The notes: generated by a model not told the origin, from the sequence alone. A stretch of 64,000 bases of DNA from Marinifilum flexuosum (GCF_003610555.1 NZ_RAPQ01000012.1:124001-188000), one strand, 5' to 3'. Shown: positions 1 through 9,372, counted from the first letter of the stretch. Made by a program: numbers and translations.

Positions 1-477
1 TCCTTTTTCAAGCAAATTGGCAAAAATCTTTCGACCATATTTAATACTTTGCGAAAAATCAGCATCTGCACTAAAATCGTTAAGCGAATATCCAATAGAA
101 GGAATTCCGTTCAAACAACCTTCGATAGTTGCACCCATGGTTCCCGAGTACAAAACACTAACCGATGTATTTGCACCATGATTGATACCTGAAACCAAAA
201 AATCAGGAGTTCGAGGTAAAATCTTGTTCAAAGCCAGTTTTACACAATCCACCGGAGTTCCCTTACATGAATAAATGTGCAGATTTTCCTCATCACGAAC
301 TTTTTTAATTCGGATAGGCACTTCTACTGTTATAGAGTTTGATTTTCCTGAATTAGAACGGTTTGGAGCAACGACATAAATATCGCCAAATCCTTTAACC
401 ATTGCCACCAAAGCTTTAATTCCTTTGGCATTTAATCCATCATCGTTAGTAACAAGTATTATTGGTTTATCGCTCAT
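1..477 (-). CDS. surE: 5'/3'-nucleotidase SurE, C-terminus cut by window edge
   Basis: SurE is a metal-dependent phosphatase that dephosphorylates nucleoside 5'- and 3'-monophosphates in the cytoplasm. The translated N-terminus carries the family signature ILVTNDDG at about residues 7-14, whose paired Asp residues bind the metal. It is followed by the Ser-rich NRSNSG loop, GTPVDCVKLAL, and a SGINHGANTS segment typical of SurE. Only 159 codons lie in the window; family members are about 250 residues, so roughly a third is missing off the left edge. The start is an ATG at 477-475. The gene is divergent from pheT, with about 220 bp between them. Confidence 0.95.
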   Translation of the reverse strand, partial: MSDKPIILVTNDDGLNAKGIKALVAMVKGFGDIYVVAPNRSNSGKSNSITVEVPIRIKKVRDEENLHIYSCKGTPVDCVKLALNKILPRTPDFLVSGINHGANTSVSVLYSGTMGATIEGCLNGIPSIGYSLNDFSADADFSQSIKYGRKIFANLLEKG

Positions 478-587
478 ATTTCAATTTTGATAATTGTACA
501 AATATATCCGAATTTGGGGCAATAAACAATTCCAATCATACAGATTTAAAGTAAACAAAAACTTAAACACTTTATCCTTAGATGTTC

Positions 588-619
588 TTTGGTACTTGAG
601 TCTAAAATTTCTACTTTTG
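588..619 (+). promoter_or_regulatory. Predicted pheT promoter
   Basis: The sequence shows TTTG at 588-591, a 20-nt spacer and TACTTTTG at 612-619. This matches the Bacteroidota primary-sigma consensus of TTTG, about 19 nt, then TAnnTTTG. Transcription would start near 625, at the base of the inverted repeat that follows. Confidence 0.6.
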
Positions 620-623
620 TAAG

Positions 624-659
624 CTTGTAAACAGTAGACAAACTGCATCTGTTTACAAG
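624..659 (+). promoter_or_regulatory. Perfect 11-bp hairpin in the pheT leader
   Basis: CTTGTAAACAG (624-634) and CTGTTTACAAG (649-659) are exact inverted repeats separated by 14 nt. They sit between the predicted -7 box and the pheT start at 697. The repeat could be a 5' stabilising hairpin or an operator for a dimeric repressor. There is no T-run, so it is not a simple terminator. Confidence 0.5.
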
Positions 660-696
660 TATAATTTGATAATTATCTGATAAAATATACATACAA

Positions 697-3144
697 ATGA
701 AGGTATCGTACAAATGGCTGAAAGATTATATTGACATTGATCTTTCTCCTGCAGAAATGGATGAGATTCTAACTCAAATTGGATTGGAAGTTGGCGGAAT
801 TGAAAAATTCCAATCAATTAAAGGAGGTTTAGAAGGATTGGTTATTGGTGAAGTAAAGACTTGCGAACCTCATACCAACTCAGATCATTTGAGCATTACA
901 AGCGTTGATGTTAACGGCGAAGAACTTTTACCTATTGTTTGCGGTGCACCTAACGTGGCTGCAGGACAAAAAGTAGTGGTTGCCACAGTTGGAACCGTAT
1001 TGTACGATGGAGATGATAGCTTTACCATTAAGAAATCAAAAATTAGAGGTGAACTTTCAATGGGTATGATTTGTGCTGAGGATGAAATCGGACTTGGACA
1101 AGGTCACGATGGAATTATGGTTCTTCCTGAAGATGCTAAAGTAGGAACTCCTGCTGCTGAATACTTCAACATTGAAGATGACTTGACCATTGAAATTGAC
1201 TTGACTCCTAACCGTATTGACGGAGCATCTCACATTGGTGTGGCTCGCGATATGGCTGCATACCTAAAACAGCAAAAAGAGATTGATTACAAAATTCCTT
1301 CGGTTGAAGATTTCAAAGTTGACAACAACAACTTGCCTATCGATGTGAAGGTAGAAAATAACGAGGCTTGCCACCGTTACTCAGGGGTTTGTATCAGCGG
1401 TGTTAAAGTTGCTGAATCTCCAGAGTGGTTGCAAAATCGCCTTAAGGCAATTGGTTTGAGCCCAATCAACAATGTAGTGGATATTACCAACTATGTATTG
1501 TTTGAAACTGGTCAGCCATTGCACGCATTCGACTATGCAAAAACAAATGGTAAAGTAGTTGTAAAAACTCTTGCTGACGGAACATTATTCAATACTTTGG
1601 ATGAAGTTGAAAGAGAATTGAACGAGAAAGATTTGATGATCTGCAACGACGAAGCCCCAATGTGTATTGCAGGTGTATTCGGCGGAATTGAATCAGGCGT
1701 AAGCGAAACAACTACTGATATTTTCTTGGAAAGTGCATATTTCGATTCAGTATTTGTTCGTAAAACTGCACGTCGTCACGGTTTAAATACCGATGCTTCT
1801 TTCCGATTCGAACGTGGAACTGATCCTAACAACACCATCTATGCAATGAAACGCGCTGCTCTTTTGATTAAAGAGATTGCAGGTGGCGAAATTGCATCAG
1901 ATGTTATCGATATTTATCCAAACCCTGTTGAAGATTTTAAAGTAGAGGTAAGCGTTGAGCGTGTCGAAAACTTGATTGGAAAACAGATTGGAAAAGAAAC
2001 CATCAAAAACATTCTTACCGCTTTAGAAATTAAAGTTGAGAAAGAAGATGGCGACACATTGAACCTTTTGGTTCCTCCATATAGAGTAGATGTAAAGCGT
2101 GAAGCTGATATCGTTGAGGAAGTATTGCGCATTTATGGTTTCAACAATATTGAAGTAGCATCAAAAGTGAATGCTTCATTAAGCTATGCTCCAAAAATTG
2201 ACGAGCACAAGCTAAGAAACACCATTGCTGATATGTTGACCGCAGCTGGTTTCAACGAAATCATGAACAACTCGTTGACCAAAGCTTCTTACTACGAAGG
2301 ATTGGAAAGCTTCAAGCAAGAAAACACAGTTCGCATCTTTAACCCATTGAGTTCTGATTTGAATGCAATGCGTCAAGGATTGTTGTTTGGTGGTTTGGAG
2401 TGTGTGGCTTACAATATCAACCGCAGAAATGCTGATTTGAAATTCTACGAGTTTGGTAAATCATACCAGCACTTCGTGAATCCTGAAAACGAAAACCCAG
2501 TTGACAACTATTTCGAGAAAGAACGTTTGGGTGTTTTCATGTGTGGTAACAAAACTGCAACTAGCTGGAACTTGAAAGAAGAACCAACAAGCTTCTACCA
2601 CATGAAAGCTTACGTTGAAAATATCTTAAGACGTTTTGGTTTCAATATCGAGAAATTAAGAATTAGAGAAACAGAAAACGATCAGTTTACCGAAGGATTA
2701 AGCTACGGTATTAAGAAAAAGGTTTTGGTTGAAATGGGTATGGTTAGTGGAAAAATCTTGAAGGCAATGGACATTGACACTCAGGTTTACTACGCTGATT
2801 TCGACTGGGCTTTATTAATTCAGGAAGCTATGAAAAACAAGGTGAGCTATACTGAATTACCTAAATATCCAGCTGTGAAGCGTGACCTTGCCTTGTTAAT
2901 CAACAAATCGGTAAGTTTTGCTGAAATCAAAACCATTGCTTTCAACTGCGAGAAGAAGTTATTGAAATCTGTTTCATTGTTCGATGTTTACGAAGGTGAA
3001 AAACTAGGTGCTGATAAAAAATCATACGCAGTAAGTTTCATCCTTCAGGATACTGAAAAAACTTTGAACGACAAGCAGATTGACAAGATCATGCAAAAGC
3101 TAATTAAGAGCTACGAAAAACAATTGGGTGCAGAATTGCGTTAA
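697..3144 (+). CDS. pheT: Phenylalanyl-tRNA synthetase beta subunit
   Basis: PheT is the large subunit of the cytoplasmic alpha2-beta2 enzyme that charges tRNA-Phe; the alpha subunit PheS supplies the catalytic core and is not in this window. At 815 residues the protein is full length for the bacterial family. An N-terminal EMAP-type tRNA-binding domain (about 40-150, with CGAPNVAAGQKV) is followed by the B3/B4 editing domain (about 210-390), the B5 domain (about 410-480), a degenerate synthetase core, and a C-terminal ferredoxin-like anticodon-binding domain (about 722-815, beginning near YPAVKRDLALL). It appears to be transcribed alone, with its own promoter and terminator. Confidence 0.98.
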   Translation: MKVSYKWLKDYIDIDLSPAEMDEILTQIGLEVGGIEKFQSIKGGLEGLVIGEVKTCEPHTNSDHLSITSVDVNGEELLPIVCGAPNVAAGQKVVVATVGTVLYDGDDSFTIKKSKIRGELSMGMICAEDEIGLGQGHDGIMVLPEDAKVGTPAAEYFNIEDDLTIEIDLTPNRIDGASHIGVARDMAAYLKQQKEIDYKIPSVEDFKVDNNNLPIDVKVENNEACHRYSGVCISGVKVAESPEWLQNRLKAIGLSPINNVVDITNYVLFETGQPLHAFDYAKTNGKVVVKTLADGTLFNTLDEVERELNEKDLMICNDEAPMCIAGVFGGIESGVSETTTDIFLESAYFDSVFVRKTARRHGLNTDASFRFERGTDPNNTIYAMKRAALLIKEIAGGEIASDVIDIYPNPVEDFKVEVSVERVENLIGKQIGKETIKNILTALEIKVEKEDGDTLNLLVPPYRVDVKREADIVEEVLRIYGFNNIEVASKVNASLSYAPKIDEHKLRNTIADMLTAAGFNEIMNNSLTKASYYEGLESFKQENTVRIFNPLSSDLNAMRQGLLFGGLECVAYNINRRNADLKFYEFGKSYQHFVNPENENPVDNYFEKERLGVFMCGNKTATSWNLKEEPTSFYHMKAYVENILRRFGFNIEKLRIRETENDQFTEGLSYGIKKKVLVEMGMVSGKILKAMDIDTQVYYADFDWALLIQEAMKNKVSYTELPKYPAVKRDLALLINKSVSFAEIKTIAFNCEKKLLKSVSLFDVYEGEKLGADKKSYAVSFILQDTEKTLNDKQIDKIMQKLIKSYEKQLGAELR

Positions 3145-3164
3145 TTGTTATCAAATAAATTATC

Positions 3165-3196
3165 AAAAGCCGATTCTTAAGAGTCGGCTTTTTTTA
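3165..3196 (+). terminator. Rho-independent terminator of pheT
   Basis: An AGCCGATT/AGTCGGCT stem with a short loop is followed by a run of seven T, about 20 nt after the pheT stop codon. Confidence 0.9.
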
Positions 3197-3386
3197 TGAG
3201 TAAATGCTCCTTAAATTCCAAGTTTACATAGCTCCCTCAGATTTACAATCTTAAGTTTGTGAAACATGAAATTTACAGGAACATGAGAATTTAAGTTTTA
3301 TATTTTTATCTGATTTGTTTTTTGATGCTTGGGGTTTGATTATCCTTTTTCTAAATTTGATGACTTCATTCTGAAACACTCAAAAC

Positions 3387-4061
3387 ATGAACCTTCTACT
3401 AATCTCTGTGGCACCAATTGCCATTATTCTATTCTACGTGTACTATCGCGACAAATACGAGAAAGAACCACTTGCGTTATTGGGAAAAGGACTGCTGGCT
3501 GGTATGACCATTACCATACCAATCATATTTGCCGAGAAAGCTATATCCTCTTTTCTTCCGCATATTTTTAACGGAAAAATTGGTTATGCCTTTGGCGATG
3601 CTTTTTTAGTAGCAGCGCTTTGCGAAGAGGCCTTTAAATTATTGGCGGTTTACATTTTGGTATGGAAAAACCCAAACTTTAACGAACGATTCGATGGGAT
3701 TGTATATGCCGTTTTTGTATCGCTGGGTTTTGCCTTGGTAGAAAACATCATGTATGTATTTTCGAACGGAATGAGCACCGGAATTGCAAGAGCTTTCACG
3801 GCAGTTCCTGCCCATGCCATGTTTGGCATCATGATGGGCTATTACCTAGGATTGGCCAAGTTTTCGAAAGGCAGTAGACTTCCTCTATTTGTAATGGCAT
3901 TCTTTATTCCATTCCTGGCACATGGTATCTACGACTTTATACTAATGGTACAAATCAACTGGGTACTAATCCTATTCTTCCCATTCCTAATTTATTTGAT
4001 GTACAAAACCAATGGGAAAATGACCGAATTGAATAACAAATCAATATTTCGATACAGGTAA
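3387..4061 (+). CDS. PrsW-family intramembrane metalloprotease
   Basis: This is a 224-residue multi-pass membrane protein of the PrsW (M82) family. Family members are intramembrane proteases; in Bacillus PrsW cleaves the anti-sigma factor RsiW. The hallmark motifs are visible: CEEAFK with E80, E81 and K84, the FDGIVYA segment at 102-108, E119-N120, and the conserved His residues H143 (PAHAMFG) and H179 (LAHGIYD). Seven or eight hydrophobic segments are apparent. The ATG start was chosen because it directly precedes a membrane helix; an overlapping ORF in another frame from 3329 is a shadow. No anti-sigma gene is adjacent, so the substrate is unknown. Confidence 0.85.
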   Translation: MNLLLISVAPIAIILFYVYYRDKYEKEPLALLGKGLLAGMTITIPIIFAEKAISSFLPHIFNGKIGYAFGDAFLVAALCEEAFKLLAVYILVWKNPNFNERFDGIVYAVFVSLGFALVENIMYVFSNGMSTGIARAFTAVPAHAMFGIMMGYYLGLAKFSKGSRLPLFVMAFFIPFLAHGIYDFILMVQINWVLILFFPFLIYLMYKTNGKMTELNNKSIFRYR

Positions 4062-4093
4062 TTAAAATCAGCCAAAGCTTGCAGCCCAGATTC

Positions 4094-4121
4094 GGCAGGA
4101 ATCAAAACAGACACTCCTGCC
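4094..4121. terminator. Possible bidirectional hairpin between convergent genes
   Basis: GGCAGGA and TCCTGCC form a 7-bp stem with a 14-nt loop, midway between two convergent genes. There is no clear T-run directly after it, so a terminator role is only suggested. Confidence 0.35.
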
Positions 4122-4183
4122 TAAATATTATTGCTTTTTATCTAATCTGTATTACAATCGTAAAAAGCTCGTGTAAACAGCGC

Positions 4184-6001
4184 TCAATAATTCAATTCGA
4201 ACTTCGATAATATCATAAAATGATCTGAAGGAAAGCCTCCAAATGCAGTAGATACTACCTTCGAACTAATGATAGAAAGCCCTTGCCCTTTGTAGTAAAG
4301 CTGATCAATTCTTTCTCCCCACTGATGTGTAAAACCCGGAAATGTATCAACATCCTTGTGCAAGGAACGAAAGGCATCTTCAAAACCATTGTTTAAAAGC
4401 TTAACCGATGCCTTATTATTTCCACCATCGGTATGAGGAATAGCATTAAAATCTCCACCAAACAAGATAGGCGTCTTGTTGGCATCGTTAAATTTTTCTT
4501 CATGAAACTCATAAACCTTAGGAAAGGAAGACATGCCATACCAATTGGACATTGCATAAATCTCTTGACTTTCGCTTAAGGTAATTTTAACTGAAACATT
4601 CATGAATTCCGTTTTATCCAAAACCTCTAGTTTCTTAATAGGATAACGACTCAATACAGAAATGTTTGAACCTTGAGAACAGTAATCCCAGTCTGATGTA
4701 GTAGCAAAATAATAGCCCAATTCAGCAGCTATAAAATCGCCCGACGAATAGGTTTCTTGCATTAACACAATATCCGCATTGTATTTTTTTAATAGCTCTG
4801 CTATTCGTAACCTGGAGTCCCATCCATCCTTTTTCTGAGTAAAATGAGTCCCGCCATGCCATATATTCCATACTGCAACGGTCAGCGTGTCTATTTTCTC
4901 TGCTACCAATTTAGCTTTTACTTTCCGGTATTTGCTATAATTATCTCTAATGGCTTCCGGGCCTAAAGCTTGCTCATAAAATGTGAGCTTATCGATTGAA
5001 AAATCGGAAGGATAAAATTGTTCTTCCTTACCAAATTGCTTCGCATAAAAATCATTGATACACACCTTTCCATTTTGTAAGTAATAAATTTTACTTACCG
5101 GCTTTAATGCTGTTAATTCATGATTTTGACTTACTGTATAGGGGTTGTAATATAAGGAACGATGAATGGAATTTACCTTTTCGAGTATTGCCAGCTTCTT
5201 CTCTCTCAAACTACTCTTTTCAGCTTCGTCAAGCTTGAGTTTGCTCAGATATAACTCTTTCGGATCAACAATCAAACTAAAAAACTCATCCTCGGCAACT
5301 TCCCCCACCTCTAATTTGTTGAATTCACAAACCAATTCCTGAACCTTCTCCTTTCCTTTTTTGATATCTGCCAACACTTCGTTCTCGTAGTCAAAGTCGT
5401 ACTCTTTACTTCCAACTACTATTGGGGTGTTATTAAAAAAATCGAACGAAAGCTTGTAAATGGCTATGTTTTCCCCATCAAAATAAAGTCTAACTTCCGA
5501 TAAAATATCATCATACGTCATCGTTATTTGATGCCACAAGCCATCAGATAATGGTAACTTATCGCCATTATCTCTTTCGTAATTCAATCGGCGTTTGCCA
5601 GAGCCAACAGACCAGCCAATGGTTCCTCCCGAGCTATACAAAGCCCATCCCTTATTTTTTTGCGAGCTGATTCCTTTGTTTAGAAATTCCTTTTGAGAAA
5701 TTAATACCGTAGGTTTTGTAGATTCGCTCCTGATCCAAAACTGAACCGTAAAGCTCGTTTTTTCATCAAAAGGCAGGTTCTTTACTAACAAATGATTAAA
5801 ATCATTGCCGGTGGGAGATATCAATAAAGCTTGACCGTCGACTCCTTTTTCATACGAAAAGCCATCTCCAACAAGATCGTATTCTCTACTTTTAGCATTC
5901 TCTTCAAAATCTAATCTCAACCTGCTGTGCTGACCATAGATTTCCGCATGTACCAGATTGGCAACTATTATTAACAGAGCATAAATTCCGATTCGTTTCA
6001 T
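4184..6001 (-). CDS. Secreted LamG-like plus endonuclease/exonuclease/phosphatase protein
   Basis: The 605-residue product starts with a Sec signal peptide (about 1-24). Residues about 25-205 resemble a LamG/concanavalin-type jelly roll (FTVQFWIRS, WHQITMTYDD, VRLYFDGE). The C-terminal part (about 370-605) is a DNase I-like endonuclease/exonuclease/phosphatase fold, with VAVWNIWHGG, the metal-binding Glu in LMQETY, the GGDFNA motif and a final SDHF. Family members hydrolyse phosphodiesters or phosphomonoesters of nucleic acids, inositol phosphates or lipids, and the substrate here cannot be told. The LamG part suggests binding to a surface polymer. It appears to be a single-gene unit. Confidence 0.85.
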   Translation of the reverse strand: MKRIGIYALLIIVANLVHAEIYGQHSRLRLDFEENAKSREYDLVGDGFSYEKGVDGQALLISPTGNDFNHLLVKNLPFDEKTSFTVQFWIRSESTKPTVLISQKEFLNKGISSQKNKGWALYSSGGTIGWSVGSGKRRLNYERDNGDKLPLSDGLWHQITMTYDDILSEVRLYFDGENIAIYKLSFDFFNNTPIVVGSKEYDFDYENEVLADIKKGKEKVQELVCEFNKLEVGEVAEDEFFSLIVDPKELYLSKLKLDEAEKSSLREKKLAILEKVNSIHRSLYYNPYTVSQNHELTALKPVSKIYYLQNGKVCINDFYAKQFGKEEQFYPSDFSIDKLTFYEQALGPEAIRDNYSKYRKVKAKLVAEKIDTLTVAVWNIWHGGTHFTQKKDGWDSRLRIAELLKKYNADIVLMQETYSSGDFIAAELGYYFATTSDWDYCSQGSNISVLSRYPIKKLEVLDKTEFMNVSVKITLSESQEIYAMSNWYGMSSFPKVYEFHEEKFNDANKTPILFGGDFNAIPHTDGGNNKASVKLLNNGFEDAFRSLHKDVDTFPGFTHQWGERIDQLYYKGQGLSIISSKVVSTAFGGFPSDHFMILSKFELNY

Positions 6002-6089
6002 TTGGTACTAGATATTTTGGTTATTGTATTTATGGGTAACTCACAAAGCACGAGCTCCAAACTCACACTATCTGGGAAGCTGGTTACTC

Positions 6090-6851
6090 TTATTCAAAAA
6101 TTGCAACAACTCTGGCTGGTGCAGCTGATGCCCCTTCAATTTTAAGTGGGAAAACTGCGACTTTAAAACCTGTATATGGAAGACTTCCCAAATTCACAAG
6201 CTGTTCCATATGACAATACTCTTTCCTTTGTCCAACTACATGAGCCTCCCAAAACAACTCTGAATTCTTGGTTTCTTTTGCCTTCTTTATCAAATGCTTC
6301 AACGGCAAATCCCAACCCCAGGAGTCAATCCCCATCACTTTTATCCCTTGATCAATTAACCACTCGGTAGCGTCAGCACTCATACCTGTCCCTTTATCCG
6401 GGAAATCTTTTGTGCCATTGTAAATGTCTCTGCCGGTATAAATCAAAACAATCATACCTTCCCTTATCGATAGCTTTTCTTTTTCAAGAAAAGCCTGAAT
6501 ATCCTCCACACTTATCGCATCAAAATCTTCCTTATGGCTCATATCAATCACAATACCATCGCCATAGCACCATTCCAAAGGTATTTCATCTACGGTCTTT
6601 GCGCGCTCTCCATTTACTGTAGGTGTATAATGCCAGGGGGCATCAATATGTGTTGTCGAATGCACCCCCATATGCTTGATGGTGTCATCTGCCCAACCCT
6701 TAAATCCTTTAGGGAACAAGCGCTTTGGCAAACCCAAAAAACGCAATAACAAACCTGCCTTTTTATGTGCCTTGTGTTTAATCTTAACCTTCATAAACCA
6801 AGGGTCGAACTTATTGTATCGTATGGGTTTTGATAAATCTACTATTTTCAT
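6090..6851 (-). CDS. Cyclase-family (kynurenine formamidase-like) metal hydrolase
   Basis: The protein belongs to the cyclase family (PF04199), metal-dependent amidohydrolases that include bacterial kynurenine formamidase and polyketide-cyclase-like enzymes. The metal-binding motif HSTTHIDAPWH fits the family HxGTHxDxPxH pattern, although Thr replaces the usual Gly. DSWGWD and AHVVGQ lie downstream, where active-site residues are expected. I chose the ATG at 6851, giving 253 residues. It follows GGAG and begins MKIVDLSKPI, the normal family N-terminus; the frame also extends to a TTG at 6878. The substrate is unassigned. Confidence 0.8.
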   Translation of the reverse strand: MKIVDLSKPIRYNKFDPWFMKVKIKHKAHKKAGLLLRFLGLPKRLFPKGFKGWADDTIKHMGVHSTTHIDAPWHYTPTVNGERAKTVDEIPLEWCYGDGIVIDMSHKEDFDAISVEDIQAFLEKEKLSIREGMIVLIYTGRDIYNGTKDFPDKGTGMSADATEWLIDQGIKVMGIDSWGWDLPLKHLIKKAKETKNSELFWEAHVVGQRKEYCHMEQLVNLGSLPYTGFKVAVFPLKIEGASAAPARVVAIFE

Positions 6852-7094
6852 TGTCTCCGTTTTTTTTACTCCAGTCAAAGCTGTTGCCTTACTTTTATTC
6901 TCTTTTGCATTCGTAAAAGACTTATTATAAGTTTACCCTATTAAAGTCATTTGTGCATAGTTCATACAACAAACTCTACAACTGCCAAAATAAAGCATTT
7001 TATTAATCAAGGAAAACCAACTACTTAAATATCGCGAGATTTAATACCTATGTAAAAATGATCGAAATCGATATTTATGCATAGGCACAAAATG

Positions 7095-7661
7095 TTAATT
7101 TTCTATACTTTTAAAGATTGTGGTTCTTATTCTTCCTACTTCACTTTTCATTGTTGTTCTATAATTATCCCAGAATATCCAATACTCTTCAGGAATTTTA
7201 GAATCCTTATATAATTTAAGAATCATTATTTTACCACCAGAGACAATTTGAATTTTAATTTCATTATCCGTTGGATGAGAATGATGAGCTGGTAAATGAC
7301 ACATTCTTCTTAATTCAAGTATAACTTTATCAGAGTCATATGCATCAAGCTTATTATTACCAATTCTAATAGTTAAATTTTCTTGAGATAAAAATTCTTT
7401 GACCTCTCTACCTGCATTATCAACTACAAAAGCACTTAATCGAAATACAAGAAAAGCGGATATTACCAACTGAATAATTAGTATAATTCCAGCTACCTTA
7501 ATTTTTAAGTTGTAGTTTTTTATACGATCTATATGATTTTTAGAAGGATTATATGCAAGTAGAATAATACCAATTAAGCCTAAAAAAAAAGAGATTATTA
7601 CCCAATATTCTATACCAACTAAAATTGTATCTATAAATTCTGTCATATGATAGATCATCAA
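7095..7661 (-). CDS. Unrecognised small membrane protein
   Basis: I do not recognise this 188-residue protein. Two hydrophobic segments, at about residues 12-35 and 52-75, precede a soluble lysine-rich C-terminal half, so it is probably a two-pass inner-membrane protein with a cytoplasmic or periplasmic domain. Alternative ATG codons exist at codons 2 and 6. It is AT-rich and lies about 210 bp downstream of a promoter-like cassette (7873-7941) in the same orientation, with a possible gene remnant between. Confidence 0.6.
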   Translation of the reverse strand: MMIYHMTEFIDTILVGIEYWVIISFFLGLIGIILLAYNPSKNHIDRIKNYNLKIKVAGIILIIQLVISAFLVFRLSAFVVDNAGREVKEFLSQENLTIRIGNNKLDAYDSDKVILELRRMCHLPAHHSHPTDNEIKIQIVSGGKIMILKLYKDSKIPEEYWIFWDNYRTTMKSEVGRIRTTIFKSIEN

Positions 7662-7708
7662 AACACTAAATGAATAATTCCTACAGTTTGAATTTTGTAA
7701 CTCCCTTA

Positions 7709-7816
7709 TTATTTTCCCTCCTCAAACATGCGTCAGATTTCAATCTTCGCAATTCCTTCCAAGCTTATATAATCATTCAACTCCCCCTTCAATATACATT
7801 CTTGTAAATAAAGCAT
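7709..7816 (-). pseudogene. Possible short gene remnant with in-frame TGA
   Basis: Downstream of the promoter-like cassette the minus strand reads MLYLQECILKGELNDYISL and on to a TGA at 7735-7733. It then continues RMFEEGK in the same frame to a double TAA. The peptide looks protein-like and ends like a natural C-terminus, so it may be the tail of a decayed gene. The evidence is only residue composition and frame continuity. Confidence 0.25.
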
Positions 7817-7872
7817 ATCATTGCACCTTACAACACCATATCAGAGGTATAAAATGCACTATTTTACTTTCC

Positions 7873-7941
7873 GCCACTGAAAATACAAAACAATAATCCC
7901 TCAACAAAGCAAAGCAATAAATATTTTACACTGCATTATAG
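7873..7941 (-). promoter_or_regulatory. Promoter-like cassette, copy A (69 bp)
   Basis: On the minus strand the element begins CTATAATGCAGTG and ends ATTGTTTTGTATTTTCAG followed by TGGC. It contains TTTG, exactly 19 nt, then TATTTTCA, close to the Bacteroidota TTTG-N19-TAnnTTTG promoter. The same 69-bp layout recurs at 53449-53517 and 54701-54769, with related forms near 37064 and 40638. It points towards the membrane-protein gene ending at 7095. Confidence 0.55.
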
Positions 7942-7994
7942 ATTAACGAAACAAAGGATAATGTTGTCTGAAATATGCAAGCAACAAAGAGTAA

Positions 7995-8326
7995 GCTTAA
8001 AGAAATAGGCAGGCATTTACCAGAAACAGCCTCTCAGCTTCGAGAAGTAGGCTTCCCGCGCCAAGAAATAGACTCCCAATTCTAAGAAATGGAGTTCGCG
8101 GCTTATGCGGTTGACTTTCGCCCTTAAGAAATTGCCATGAAGTTCTGATCTATAGACTTCCACCTTCAAGAAATAGGATCTCAGCTTCAAGAAATGGCAT
8201 TCAAGCGTTAATCTTTACACTTTCAACTTCGAGAAATGGCCTTTCCGTCTCGATCAATTGGGTCTAAGCATTAAGAAATGACCTCTCCACCTAGAGAAGT
8301 AGCTTCTCTGTTTCAAGAAATATACC
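7995..8326. repeat. Phased 21-bp degenerate tandem repeat array (about 16 units)
   Basis: A core of (A/G)AGAA(A/G)T recurs at 8000, 8042, 8063, 8084, 8126, 8168, 8189, 8231, 8273, 8294 and 8315. All spacings are 21 or 42 bp, so the period is 21 with no indels over 16 units although the units have diverged. Intervening units keep weaker matches. The forward frame with SRN heptads and the reverse frame with FLE heptads are both interrupted by stops, so the array is not coding now. It lies just upstream of promoter-like cassette A. Confidence 0.85.
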
Positions 8327-8673
8327 TTACAATTCAATCTGTAAACATATAGTTTTAATCGATAAGGCTTATATTCTAATAGACACACTTTCAATCACAA
8401 AACATTCTAATCAGAATACAGAAATACAATCCATATATTTTGACAATCAACGATTATTATATAAATAGAAAACTAGAGTCACACTCCTCACATACCCATA
8501 TAAACCATTAAATTTGTGAACATACACAATTCTCACTCAACAACAAAGCCTACAGACACAACACTCTTATGATTATTTTGCAATAATTTTTATGAATAAT
8601 TTAAAAATTATTTTTAATTTCGAACTACCCAATTAACTAACCAATCATAACAAAATATTTTTAACCCTAAAAA
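8327..8673. other. AT-rich intergenic stretch
   Basis: I see no gene here. The stretch is very AT-rich with short A/T runs and presumably holds the promoter of the gene at 8674, but no box matches the Bacteroidota consensus well enough to name. Confidence 0.5.
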
Positions 8674-9372
8674 ATGGACAAATTAATAACAGCAAGAAGC
8701 AATGCTTTCCAGCAAGTGCAAATCAACTTAAGCAACAATCAAGCAAAGTTTGCTCACATCCCGGCAATGGGAAAAATGTTCACTAGCCTTACTAGCCTAA
8801 TTGGTGAAACCAACGAATTAATCGACAAAGCTGAAAACATTCCAAGTAAAACTTCGGGCAATAAAAACTTGGTTCGTGCTGCTTTAAGCTCTGTAGCTTT
8901 AAAAGCGAGCAATATCCTTAAGGCCTATTCGTTTATCAGTAAAGAAGAAAACCTGAGCAATTTTGTTGATCGCACTAACAATTCCTACTTAACGAAGTTG
9001 AGAGAAAAGGAACTTTTAAGTTTTTGCAAAAACTTGCTCGAAAGAATTACACCACTTAAAACCGAGCTTGCCGATTATGGCTTAAGTGAAGAGATGATTA
9101 CTGAACTGAGCACTAAAATTACCGACTACGAAAAGGTATTAACTGAACCTCGCCAACTGATTAACGAGCGCAAAACTACCAACGAATTAATCGAAGACAA
9201 TATCGATCAGATTCAGAGCTTAATCAGTAATCAAATCGACCCGATGATGGAACTTTTTGTGGATGACAAGGAATTCTACCTGTCCTACAAATCAGCAAGA
9301 ATGATTGTTGATCCTGCTACTCGCAAAAAGGCCGAGAACGTTGAAAGCCCAGAAGAACAAACTGAAGAATAG
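8674..9372 (+). CDS. Unrecognised helical cytoplasmic protein
   Basis: This 232-residue protein has no signal peptide and no membrane segment. It is rich in Leu, Lys, Glu and Asn, and almost wholly predicted alpha-helical, with several heptad-like stretches (for example ISNQIDPMMELFVDDKEFY) and an acidic C-terminal tail. I know similar hypothetical proteins from Bacteroidota but cannot name a function; a structural or phage-tail-like helical bundle would be a guess. It lies 21 bp before a lipoprotein gene on the same strand and may be co-transcribed with it. Confidence 0.7.
   Translation: MDKLITARSNAFQQVQINLSNNQAKFAHIPAMGKMFTSLTSLIGETNELIDKAENIPSKTSGNKNLVRAALSSVALKASNILKAYSFISKEENLSNFVDRTNNSYLTKLREKELLSFCKNLLERITPLKTELADYGLSEEMITELSTKITDYEKVLTEPRQLINERKTTNELIEDNIDQIQSLISNQIDPMMELFVDDKEFYLSYKSARMIVDPATRKKAENVESPEEQTEE

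Noticed and set aside
7995-8326. CRISPR array
   Set aside because: Units are only 21 bp, degenerate throughout, with no repeat-spacer alternation and no cas genes nearby.
7995-8326. Coding heptad-repeat protein
   Set aside because: The forward frame with SRN heptads and the reverse frame with FLE heptads both contain several stops, so the exact 21-bp period is not explained by a current ORF.
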